From positions 1-36,099 of the forward strand of contig CALKCM010000015.1 in assembly GCA_938086785.1 (NCBI GenBank): a DNA stretch of 36,099 nt. The letters run 5' to 3'. The notes under the pieces are model-generated. The model saw only the letters and a list, made by a program, of their open reading frames with translations. It did not search any database and was not told the DNA's origin. Origin of the DNA: an uncultured Bacteroidia bacterium (GTDB lineage Bacteria; Bacteroidota; Bacteroidia; NS11-12g; UBA955). A program made the translations under genes and the position numbers. Positions 24,347-31,258 of the stretch are shown in pieces (positions within the stretch are counted from its first letter, which is position 1; each line of letters starts with the position of its first letter).

Positions 24347-26179
24347 TTAATTGATTTTTATCACTTTATGAGAACTCATCAAACCCTTTTCTGATTGAAT
24401 AAGCACGGTGTAAATGCCCTTTGAAAAGGCTTCCATATTTATCTCATTATCGTTTACTTTAAGTTCTGAACGCTTTCCACTCAAATCATAAACCCATACT
24501 CGAACGGCATTTGCTCCCTTAAAAGTGACGGTACCTGTGGTTGGATTTGGAAATAAGTTAAATAGTTTGGCGGGAGTTTTAAGTGCGTTAGCAACCACCG
24601 TAATGTAATCTGTTTTAGTCCTTGTATCATTCCCGTTTGCATTGGTTACCTTTAATGTAACGGTATATTTTCCGGGGACTGTAAATATAAATTTTGGATT
24701 TCTAGAGTTAAGCCCTGTTCCTCCGGTCACAATCAATCCAGTAATCGGACTAATAGTCCATTGCCAACCCGTTGGATTGTTCGTAGATTGATCGACTAAA
24801 TATACTTCCTTACCTGCAATTGGCTCCGTTTCCATTGCAATAAAATCCGCCACCGGCTTAGCATTCACAAAATCGGATACATTAATGTATGAATTTTTCG
24901 TTTTCGTATCGTTTTGAGTGCCGTTAGAAATAACTAATTCAATATTATATGACTGGGCCTTAGTAAAAGATACAAAAATTTCTTTATCTGTTAATTTAGA
25001 ACCTGCCTGCAACACATATTCTGAAGGAGTAATGCTCCACGTTTGTGAGGTTGAAAAGGTAGAAGTACTTGTGATTTGAATGGTTTCGTTCAAGCTTGTT
25101 GCTGTTTTACTGGCCATAAAATCAGCGACAGGAGTGTTATCTATCGATACTTTCCGTACCACATTATTTCCTTGGTCAACCACATATATAGATTGGGTTA
25201 CCTTGTCCATGGTCATTAAATCAAGTTGTCTGAAGCGTGATGCGGTTAATGCACCATCTACAAAGCCACCAAAGCCTGCTTTTCCTGCCACTACCTTGAT
25301 GCTTGCACCATCCCAAGATTTAATACTAAAATCATCGGCGATATATAAAACACCATCCATTACCACCACATCAGTAGGGCTTTCTAAGCCACTCACAACA
25401 GTGGTCATTGTATTTGTAGTAAGGTTTACTCTTCTTATTTTTTTATTATTTCGATCTGCAATAAGCAATGAATTATCGTTCTCTAAAAACAAGCCGGTCG
25501 GAGCTTCTAACCTTGCCGTTGTTCCAGAACCTTCTACATCTCCAGAGTTCCCTGGAGAACCAATAATAGTACTTACAGTAGACCCTGAAATTTTTCGAAT
25601 TACATCATTTCCAAAATCACTGACATACATCACACCTTTAGATGTAATAGCAATATCGTAAGGATCGCTAAATTCTGCAACACCTAAAGCACCATCCTTA
25701 TGACCTCCAACAAAGCTTCGAACACCTGTGAATTTGCTCCATAAAGTGCCTTGGCTAGAGTTCACAAATGAGTTTCCTCTTCGAATAAGGGCATTGTCTT
25801 TATCGCAAACGAACACATTATTATCCGAACGTCGCACCGCTACTCCTCCAGGAGTTGCAAAACGACTTACTAGGCCGTTTCCATTGGCATCGCCCACACC
25901 GTCTGGTCCGTTCGGATCGCCCAAATGGCCACCTCTAGTGTAGCTTTTACCATTGGTGAGTACCGAAACATTATGCATATCTGCAACATAAATTCTCCGA
26001 TTGGTATCTAAACAAATTCCTGTAGGAGAACTGTATTCTTCTGCAGCAAGTGTCATGGATCCTACTCCAGAAAATTGCCCACTTCCTACATATTGCTTTC
26101 CTGCATATGTAGATACCGATTGCGCTGCTGCCGCTCCTGTTATGGAAAGAGCTAAACAAAACTGTAAAAATTTATTCAT
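24347..26179 (-). CDS. Secreted NHL-repeat/PKD protein with T9SS sorting domain
   Basis: A 610-aa extracellular protein. Signal peptide MNKFLQFCLALSITGAAAAQ, then NHL-type beta-propeller repeats to ~residue 350 (YSSPTGICLDTNRRIYVADM, EFSDPYDIAITSKGVMYVSD, and LEAPTGLFLENDNSLLIADR), two PKD-like Ig modules (ending in SKTATSLNETIQITSTSTFS and GKYTVTLKVTNANGNDTRTK), and a C-terminal type A T9SS signal (LFNLFPNPTTGTVTF ... GIYTVLIQSEKG). It would be moved across the outer membrane and cleaved or anchored by the type IX system. The ligand is unknown. Its start overlaps the 3' end of purC by 8 nt. Confidence 0.9.
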   Translation of the reverse strand: MNKFLQFCLALSITGAAAAQSVSTYAGKQYVGSGQFSGVGSMTLAAEEYSSPTGICLDTNRRIYVADMHNVSVLTNGKSYTRGGHLGDPNGPDGVGDANGNGLVSRFATPGGVAVRRSDNNVFVCDKDNALIRRGNSFVNSSQGTLWSKFTGVRSFVGGHKDGALGVAEFSDPYDIAITSKGVMYVSDFGNDVIRKISGSTVSTIIGSPGNSGDVEGSGTTARLEAPTGLFLENDNSLLIADRNNKKIRRVNLTTNTMTTVVSGLESPTDVVVMDGVLYIADDFSIKSWDGASIKVVAGKAGFGGFVDGALTASRFRQLDLMTMDKVTQSIYVVDQGNNVVRKVSIDNTPVADFMASKTATSLNETIQITSTSTFSTSQTWSITPSEYVLQAGSKLTDKEIFVSFTKAQSYNIELVISNGTQNDTKTKNSYINVSDFVNAKPVADFIAMETEPIAGKEVYLVDQSTNNPTGWQWTISPITGLIVTGGTGLNSRNPKFIFTVPGKYTVTLKVTNANGNDTRTKTDYITVVANALKTPAKLFNLFPNPTTGTVTFKGANAVRVWVYDLSGKRSELKVNDNEINMEAFSKGIYTVLIQSEKGLMSSHKVIKIN

Positions 26180-27125
26180 AAGTAATTGCTTCTATTCCTG
26201 TATTAATGTTGTTTTCTAATTCTTCAATAATGTTGTCATAAGATCGGCGCACCAATTTTTTTCCGCTTAATGCTCGGTAGAGTTCGGAATATCTAGTTAC
26301 AATATGCTCTACAATATCAGGGGTCATTTCTGGAATAACTTGACCCTTTAAACCTTGAAACCCGTTTTCCATTAACCACTCTCTCACAAACTCCTTGCTC
26401 AACTGTTTTTGGGGTTTATTCTGTGCCAAAAGTTCTTGGTACCGCTCTGTATAAAAATACCGACTGCTGTCTGGCGTATGAACTTCGTCTATAAGAATCA
26501 TTTTCCCATTGCGCTTTCCAAACTCATATTTAGTATCGACTAAAATCAATCCTTTACCCTTTGCAAAGTCTGTACCTTTTTCGAATAACCGCAAAGAAAC
26601 GTCAACTAATTTATCTACCTGATTAATGGTTAATAATTTGGAATCTATAATTTCTTTTAAACTTATGTCTTCATCTTTGCCCGAACTGGCTTTGGTGGAA
26701 GGCGTTATAATGGGAGTTTCGAAGGCCTCATTCTCTTGCATTCCATGAGGTAACTTAACTCCACATAATGTTCTACCTCCATCTTTATAGACTCTCCAAG
26801 CATGGCCTGTGAGGTATTTTCGAACAACAAACTCAACAGGGATAGCATTGGCTTTTTTACCTATGGTTACATGCGGATCTGGTTGACTTATTTTCCAATT
26901 AGGTATAATATCTGAAGTGGCATCCAGGGAAAGATTGGCTAACTCATTTAATATTTGGCCTTTATTTGGGATACTTACGGGTAAAACATGATCAAAAGCA
27001 GAAATTCGATCGCAGGTTACAATGACAACAATGTCGTTTTTTAAGCTGTATACATCTCTTACTTTTCCTCTAAAGAAATGAATTTGATCCTTTAAAAAAT
27101 AATTGGTTGCGGTTAATGCATTCAT
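26172..27125 (-). CDS. purC: SAICAR synthetase PurC
   Basis: Joins CAIR and aspartate with ATP to make SAICAR in purine synthesis. The 317-aa length matches the longer (yeast-like) PurC group rather than the ~240-aa E. coli form. Motifs: RGKVRDVY with the phosphate-binding loop, CDRISAFDHV, FVVRKYLTGHAW, LILVDTKYEFG and IDEVHTPDSSRY. Its last codons overlap the start of the NHL gene by 8 nt, an unexpected coupling of a core biosynthetic gene to a secreted protein. Confidence 0.96.
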   Translation of the reverse strand: MNALTATNYFLKDQIHFFRGKVRDVYSLKNDIVVIVTCDRISAFDHVLPVSIPNKGQILNELANLSLDATSDIIPNWKISQPDPHVTIGKKANAIPVEFVVRKYLTGHAWRVYKDGGRTLCGVKLPHGMQENEAFETPIITPSTKASSGKDEDISLKEIIDSKLLTINQVDKLVDVSLRLFEKGTDFAKGKGLILVDTKYEFGKRNGKMILIDEVHTPDSSRYFYTERYQELLAQNKPQKQLSKEFVREWLMENGFQGLKGQVIPEMTPDIVEHIVTRYSELYRALSGKKLVRRSYDNIIEELENNINTGIEAITYE

Positions 27126-27183
27126 GATACTAGATACAAGATTAGGGTTAAGTTTTGGGAGGTTATTATAAATTTATCAACGA

Positions 27184-28134
27184 TTAATCCTCGGGCTCTC
27201 GTTTGTCATAAGCCTTAATTATATCCTTGACCAATTTATGCCTTACTACATCCAATGTGGTTAGCCTTATAACAGCAATACCCTTCACGCCCTTTAGCAC
27301 ATCTAAGGCCACTCTTAATCCAGATTCCTGCCTGCGTGGAAGGTCTACCTGGGTAAGATCTCCAGTGATAATCATTTTAGCACTAGGACCCATTCGAGTT
27401 AGAAACATTTTGAGCTGTTGGTTGGTAGCATTTTGAGCTTCGTCTAAAATGACAAAACAATTATCCAAGGTTCTTCCTCTCATGAAAGCCAAAGGAGCAA
27501 TCTCTACGGTGCCAGATTCAATCATGCTCTTTAGCTTTTCGCCAGGAATCATGTCCTCTAAAGCATCGTAAAGTGGGCGCAAATAAGGATCTATCTTTTC
27601 CTTTAAGTCTCCAGGTAAAAATCCTAAATTTTCACCGGCTTCTACTGCAGGTCTGGTAAGAATTATTTTTCGAATGACGCGTTCTTTGAGTGCTTTAACG
27701 GCTAAAGCGACGGCGGTGTAGGTTTTACCCGTACCCGCAGGGCCAATAGCAAAGATGATATCGTCCTTGCCGGCCGCTTGCACCAAGGCTTTTTGATTTC
27801 CTGTACGTGCCGCAATTTTTTGCCCTCTGGTGCCAATAACCAAGGTTTGCCCAGCGGAAGCCAAATGCAAGGTTTTATTTTCTGTTCCTTTAAACAAATC
27901 ATGAATCACATGCTCGTTAATCTCTCCGGTCTTTTCGAAATAGGTTTCCAGGTCTTTTAACTTGCCCGCAAATGCTTCGAGTTTTTTTTCATCGCCGCTT
28001 ATTTTTATTTCATTTCCACGAGCTACGAACTTTAAGGAGGGGAAGTTGGACTTTATAAGTTCCAAATATTCATTGTTAGGCCCATAAAAAAGCTGGGGTT
28101 GAATGACTTCTAGGGTATAAATTTTCTCAGTCAA
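27184..28134 (-). CDS. PhoH-family ATPase
   Basis: A 316-aa cytoplasmic PhoH/YbeZ-like protein. An N-terminal ~100-residue RNA-binding-like domain is followed by the PhoH P-loop domain: Walker A GPAGTGKT at 131-138, FVILDEAQNAT as Walker B, and MIITGDLTQVDLPR as the sensor. Relatives act with the endonuclease YbeY in rRNA maturation. The start is TTG (MTEKIYTLEV); no ATG is in frame nearby. It diverges from the DUF3822 gene with a 59-nt gap. Confidence 0.92.
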   Translation of the reverse strand: MTEKIYTLEVIQPQLFYGPNNEYLELIKSNFPSLKFVARGNEIKISGDEKKLEAFAGKLKDLETYFEKTGEINEHVIHDLFKGTENKTLHLASAGQTLVIGTRGQKIAARTGNQKALVQAAGKDDIIFAIGPAGTGKTYTAVALAVKALKERVIRKIILTRPAVEAGENLGFLPGDLKEKIDPYLRPLYDALEDMIPGEKLKSMIESGTVEIAPLAFMRGRTLDNCFVILDEAQNATNQQLKMFLTRMGPSAKMIITGDLTQVDLPRRQESGLRVALDVLKGVKGIAVIRLTTLDVVRHKLVKDIIKAYDKREPED

Positions 28135-28157
28135 ATTTTTTGATGGCTTCTATCGCT

Positions 28158-28165
28158 TAATTTTG
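28158..28165 (+). promoter_or_regulatory. -7 promoter box (TAATTTTG) for the DUF3822 operon
   Basis: Perfect TAnnTTTG ending 28 nt before the TTG start at 28194, in the divergent gap with phoH. TTTG at 28139-28142 is only 15 nt upstream, short for a -33 box. Confidence 0.5.
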
Positions 28166-28193
28166 CACGAAGATAATTTAAAGCCTCAGGAAT

Positions 28194-28976
28194 TTGTCAC
28201 TATTAATTAACATTCTATCCGACTACCAAAAGAACTCTTTGGAGAATGTAAAGTTGCTCGCAGCTTTGAAATTATTTGACCCCAATACAGACGTCCTTTG
28301 CAACAAGGCTAATTTTAAAACATGCGGGGTTATTGAGCCGGCCATGTACCTCATGTTAACCGAAAAAGAATACCCGGAAAACACCTTACATGTAATCGAT
28401 ACAAAAATAGCAGGTAACCTTCCAGAAAAATATGTGCTGGCTTGCAGTAATAAGCAATGGTATGTTGTACCGGACAATGGTATATTGAGTATTTTAATGG
28501 AAAATAAACCCTGTAGTTTTTTTGAAATACCCACCAAACCGGGACAGTTTGTTGATTTCACAAAACATATCTTAATACCGGCTTTATGGAACATCACCGA
28601 CGCTAACTTTGCCAAAGAGAATATTCAACTGCCGCCCGCTAGAACCATCGTAGATTCGAGATTGGGAGAACCCGGGTTTCAAAACAATATTTATCAACTC
28701 TCTATTATCTACTTTGATGAAAACGGAGATACGTATTATAATTTACACAAGGATTATTTTGATGAGAACATTGCTGGGAATGCCTTTGATATTCGATTAA
28801 GCATCACCCAATCGATATCAAAAATATCTGAGCATTACAGCCAGGTTCCCGAAGGTGAAATAGCCGCTCTGTTTCACCCATCTGGATACTTATATTTAAA
28901 AAACCACCATGGGAATACCCGAAAACTATTAGGTTTGAGACAGGATAGTAAATTAATGTTGCAAGTAAAAAAATGA
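28194..28976 (+). CDS. DUF3822 family protein
   Basis: A 260-aa protein of unknown role resembling the Bacteroidota DUF3822 group, thought to have an actin/FtsA-like ATPase fold (from memory, not shown here). Strand-rich, with FFEIPTKPGQFVDFTKHILI and the end region LYLKNHHGNTRKL. The start is TTG; the first in-frame ATG is too far inside. Its TGA overlaps the next gene's ATG (ATGA), starting the run DUF3822 - barrel protein - crotonase - tatD. Confidence 0.7.
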   Translation: MSLLINILSDYQKNSLENVKLLAALKLFDPNTDVLCNKANFKTCGVIEPAMYLMLTEKEYPENTLHVIDTKIAGNLPEKYVLACSNKQWYVVPDNGILSILMENKPCSFFEIPTKPGQFVDFTKHILIPALWNITDANFAKENIQLPPARTIVDSRLGEPGFQNNIYQLSIIYFDENGDTYYNLHKDYFDENIAGNAFDIRLSITQSISKISEHYSQVPEGEIAALFHPSGYLYLKNHHGNTRKLLGLRQDSKLMLQVKK

Positions 28977-29269
28977 TTAATCGATTTGTAAAAATGACCT
29001 TCGATAGCGCATGTATTGATGCATTTAAACAGCTGTTTGATGAACACAAAAAAGCCATTCGGAATTCGCCAGGCTGCTTATATTTAGAGTTATTAAATGA
29101 TATCAAACATCCCCATATTTTTTTTACATACAGTAAGTGGGAAACGGAAGAGGATTTAAACAAATATAGACACAGCGCAACCTTTAAGGAGGTATGGCCA
29201 AAAACGAAAGTCCTGTTTTGTGAGAAAGCAGAGGCTTGGAGCACAAAAGCAATGGAGGTAAAAGCATAA
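28973..29269 (+). CDS. Antibiotic-biosynthesis-monooxygenase-like protein (dimeric alpha-beta barrel)
   Basis: A 98-aa protein with the ABM layout: MINRFVKMTFD strand, FKQLFDEHKKAIRNSPGCLY (helix then PGC turn), IFFTYSKWETEEDLNKYRHS. Relatives include quinol monooxygenases and LsrG/YgiN-type proteins; the PGC.YLEL and YSKWE motifs are general to the family. Here the reaction is unknown. It is coupled on both sides: ATGA with DUF3822 and TAATG with the crotonase gene. Confidence 0.8.
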   Translation: MINRFVKMTFDSACIDAFKQLFDEHKKAIRNSPGCLYLELLNDIKHPHIFFTYSKWETEEDLNKYRHSATFKEVWPKTKVLFCEKAEAWSTKAMEVKA

Positions 29270-30042
29270 TGGAACTGGTAGTAGAACAAATAGAAAACAG
29301 GGTGTGTACCCTAAGCCTAAACAGGCCGGATAAACGCAATGCTCTCAGTCCGGAATTGGTGGCTGAACTAAAATCTAAAATACAAAATTCCATCCAAAAT
29401 GAATCGGTGAGAGCCATTATTTTGGAGGGAAAAGGCCAGTCCTTTTCGGCGGGTGCCGATTTACAATACATCCAAGATATACGAAACAACTCGTTTGAGG
29501 AAAACTTGGCTGATTCGAAGGAGCTCCAAGAATTATATGACTTAATATATAAGGGCGCGAAACCTGTTATCGCAAAAATTACAGGGCATGCCTTGGCTGG
29601 TGGCTGCGGCTTGGCTTCTATTTGCGATTTTGCCTTTGCCAGCCCCGATGCAAAATTTGGATTTACTGAAACTCGAATTGGATTTGTACCGGCTATGGTA
29701 AGTGTATACTTGCAAGGAATGGTGCCTCAGCGAAAATTGAGGGAGTGGCTTTTATCGGGCCGTATTTTTTTGGCTGGAGAGGCCAAGGAACACTATCTAA
29801 TTAATGAGGTTGTTGAAACAACAGAAATAGACGCTTTTGTGGATGAATTTGCTCAAAACTTGATTAAAACAAATGCGGGTGATTCCATAGCGTTAACCAA
29901 AAAATTATTGGCCGAAACAAAAGGAAAGACCTTGGAGGAGGCCCTTCAGAATGCAGCTGAAACCAATGCAAAAGCAAGGGCGAGTAAGGATTGCATTAAA
30001 GGAATTGATGGATTCTTAAATAAAGAAAAAATCGAATGGTAA
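29269..30042 (+). CDS. Enoyl-CoA hydratase/isomerase-family protein (crotonase), possibly methylglutaconyl-CoA hydratase
   Basis: A 257-aa crotonase: FSAGADLQYI for the CoA oxyanion pocket, GHALAGGCGLASICDFAFA and FGFTETRIGFVPA. The first catalytic Glu of enoyl-CoA hydratase (in CEL) is Gly114 here, while the second is present as Glu134. This arrangement and the ETRIGFVPA segment resemble LiuC-type 3-methylglutaconyl-CoA hydratases, which would fit the HMG-CoA lyase at 15427-16284. I chose ATG 29269 (MELVVEQIENRV), which shares a base with the previous stop. TatD overlaps its end by 7 nt. Confidence 0.88.
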   Translation: MELVVEQIENRVCTLSLNRPDKRNALSPELVAELKSKIQNSIQNESVRAIILEGKGQSFSAGADLQYIQDIRNNSFEENLADSKELQELYDLIYKGAKPVIAKITGHALAGGCGLASICDFAFASPDAKFGFTETRIGFVPAMVSVYLQGMVPQRKLREWLLSGRIFLAGEAKEHYLINEVVETTEIDAFVDEFAQNLIKTNAGDSIALTKKLLAETKGKTLEEALQNAAETNAKARASKDCIKGIDGFLNKEKIEW

Positions 30043-30806
30043 GCCTCATTGATACCCATGCGCACCTGTATGCCGAGGAGTTTGACAATGACTTGGAAGA
30101 GGTCTTGAGCAATGCAGAAGATATTGGAGTAAAAAAAATACTCCTGCCAAATATTGATGAAACCACCATGCAAAAAATGGTGGATTTGTGTCAAAGAGTG
30201 GAAAGGCCTGAGTGCATTCCCATGATTGGTTTGCACCCCTGCTCTGTTCGCTTGGATTACAAAGCGCAGTTGGATTCCATTTTTTCTTTTAGTACCCAGG
30301 CAAAGTTCTGTGCAGTTGGCGAAATTGGCATGGATTTACACTGGGATAAGAGCACACAAGATATTCAAAGCAAAGCCTTTATTTGGCAGGTAGAAAAGGC
30401 CATTGAGATGGACCTGCCCATTGCCATCCACTCGCGCAAGGCAAGCCTGGAGGTAATTGAGTTGCTGCAAGCATACAAGGGGAAAGTACGCGGCGTTTTT
30501 CATTGCTTTGGAGACGATTTAGATACGGCAATTAAGATTTTAGATTTGGGTTTCTTACTAGGCATTGGAGGAGTTCTCACCTTTAAAAACAGTGGATTAG
30601 ATCGGGTGTTAGATGCGATTGATTTAAAACATCTTATTTTAGAAACTGACGCGCCCTACCTGGCTCCTACTCCACACCGTGGAAAAAGAAACGAACCGGC
30701 TTATACTTGGCTCGTCGCCAAAAAACTAGCAGAAATAAAAAACCACAGTGTAGAAGAAGTGGGCGCGATAACGAGTAAAAATGCGCTGCAATTATTTGGT
30801 GTATAA
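30036..30806 (+). CDS. TatD-family metal-dependent DNase
   Basis: A 256-aa TIM-barrel metallohydrolase with 3'-5' exonuclease activity in the family. The metal ligands are in place: DTHAHLYAEEFDND, GLHPCSV, GEIGMDLHW, IHSRKA, FHCFGDD and LETDAPYLAPTPHRGKRNEP. It starts inside the last codons of the crotonase gene (7-nt overlap). A tRNA gene with its own promoter follows. Confidence 0.95.
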   Translation: MVSLIDTHAHLYAEEFDNDLEEVLSNAEDIGVKKILLPNIDETTMQKMVDLCQRVERPECIPMIGLHPCSVRLDYKAQLDSIFSFSTQAKFCAVGEIGMDLHWDKSTQDIQSKAFIWQVEKAIEMDLPIAIHSRKASLEVIELLQAYKGKVRGVFHCFGDDLDTAIKILDLGFLLGIGGVLTFKNSGLDRVLDAIDLKHLILETDAPYLAPTPHRGKRNEPAYTWLVAKKLAEIKNHSVEEVGAITSKNALQLFGV

Positions 30807-30832
30807 GCGCTTTTAGATTCACAAAATAGGTT

Positions 30833-30840
30833 TATCTTTG
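30833..30840 (+). promoter_or_regulatory. -7 promoter box (TATCTTTG) for tRNA-Ser
   Basis: Perfect TAnnTTTG, 11 nt before the mature 5' end of the tRNA. Confidence 0.55.
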
Positions 30841-30851
30841 CAACCCTTATC

Positions 30852-30938
30852 GGAGAGGTGTCCGAGTGGCTTAAGGAGCATGCTTGGAAAGCATGTATAT
30901 GAGCAATTGTATCGAGGGTTCGAATCCCTCTCTCTCCG
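30852..30938 (+). tRNA. tRNA-Ser (anticodon GGA)
   Basis: An 87-nt class II tRNA. Acceptor GGAGAGG pairs with TCTCTCC (one G-T pair) with discriminator G30938. The anticodon stem CATGC/GCATG holds loop TTGGAAA with GGA at 30886-30888. The T arm GAGGG-TTCGAAT-CCCTC and a long variable arm fit serine. The CCA end is not encoded. It has its own promoter and terminator. Confidence 0.97.
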
Positions 30939-30953
30939 CAAACCAATAAGAAG

Positions 30954-30978
30954 AAACCCGCAAGAGCGGGTTTTTTTT
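30954..30978 (+). terminator. Rho-independent terminator after tRNA-Ser
   Basis: Stem AAACCCGC / GCGGGTTT with an AAGA loop, followed by an 8-T run (30971-30978). It also forms the left arm of the inverted repeat that follows. Confidence 0.92.
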
Positions 30979-31029
30979 ATGCGCGTGCATTTCAAGCAAG
31001 GCTTGATAATGCTAACGCGCATAAAAAAA
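30972..31029. repeat. Large inverted repeat (15-bp perfect arms, nested inner hairpins)
   Basis: TTTTTTTATGCGCGT at 30972-30986 and its exact reverse complement at 31015-31029. Between them lie GCAT/ATGC and TCAAGC-AAG-GCTTGA, so nearly the whole 58 nt can fold into one long hairpin. The right arm is part of repeat copy 1. Confidence 0.85.
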
Positions 31030-31096
31030 TAAAGCCGAAGGCTTGGTTTTTGATTATTGGTTTAGCCTCCCCCAAAACGGGATCACGCAAGTAATC
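31016..31096 (-). repeat. 81-bp direct repeat, copy 1 (terminator-bearing)
   Basis: Matches 31115-31195 at 80 of 81 positions (C31086 versus G31185). On the minus strand it holds a hairpin AAGCC-TTC-GGCTT followed by TATTTTTTT, a likely terminator for the minus-strand barrel gene. Part of a 99-bp period. Confidence 0.9.
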
Positions 31097-31114
31097 CCCC
31101 AAGACTAAAATATC

Positions 31115-31195
31115 CGCGCATAAAAAAATAAAGCCGAAGGCTTGGTTTTTGATTATTGGTTTAGCCTCCCCCAAAACGGGATCAGGCAAGTAATC
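31115..31195 (-). repeat. 81-bp direct repeat, copy 2 (terminator-bearing)
   Basis: Second copy, 99 nt from copy 1. It is the first terminator-like hairpin met by transcripts of the barrel gene ending at 31259, with copy 1 as a back-up. Confidence 0.9.
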
Positions 31196-31258
31196 TCTCG
31201 CTTATTCTAATAAACGCATTCAAACAGTGCAACTTTTACTTAATGCCCAGCTCCTTGG

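Noticed and set aside
25080..25661. 193-codon plus-strand frame inside the NHL gene
   Set aside because: It is antisense to clear NHL repeats, and its composition mirrors the repeat gene.
30819..31022. Short frames over the tRNA-Ser gene
   Set aside because: They overlap a well-formed tRNA and its terminator.
30992..31189. 65-codon minus-strand frame with two copies of a DPVLGEAKPIIKNQAFGF segment
   Set aside because: The frame is open only because the repeat period (99 nt) is a multiple of three. It starts with TTG and spans terminator hairpins and T runs, so it is better explained as non-coding repeat.
31016..31195. CRISPR-like array
   Set aside because: There are only two copies of an 81-bp unit with an 18-nt spacer and no cas genes; hairpins and T runs point to terminators.
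30852..31196. tRNA-linked integration site of a mobile element
   Set aside because: No copy of the tRNA 3' end, integrase or element boundary is seen in the window; the repeats do not match the tRNA.
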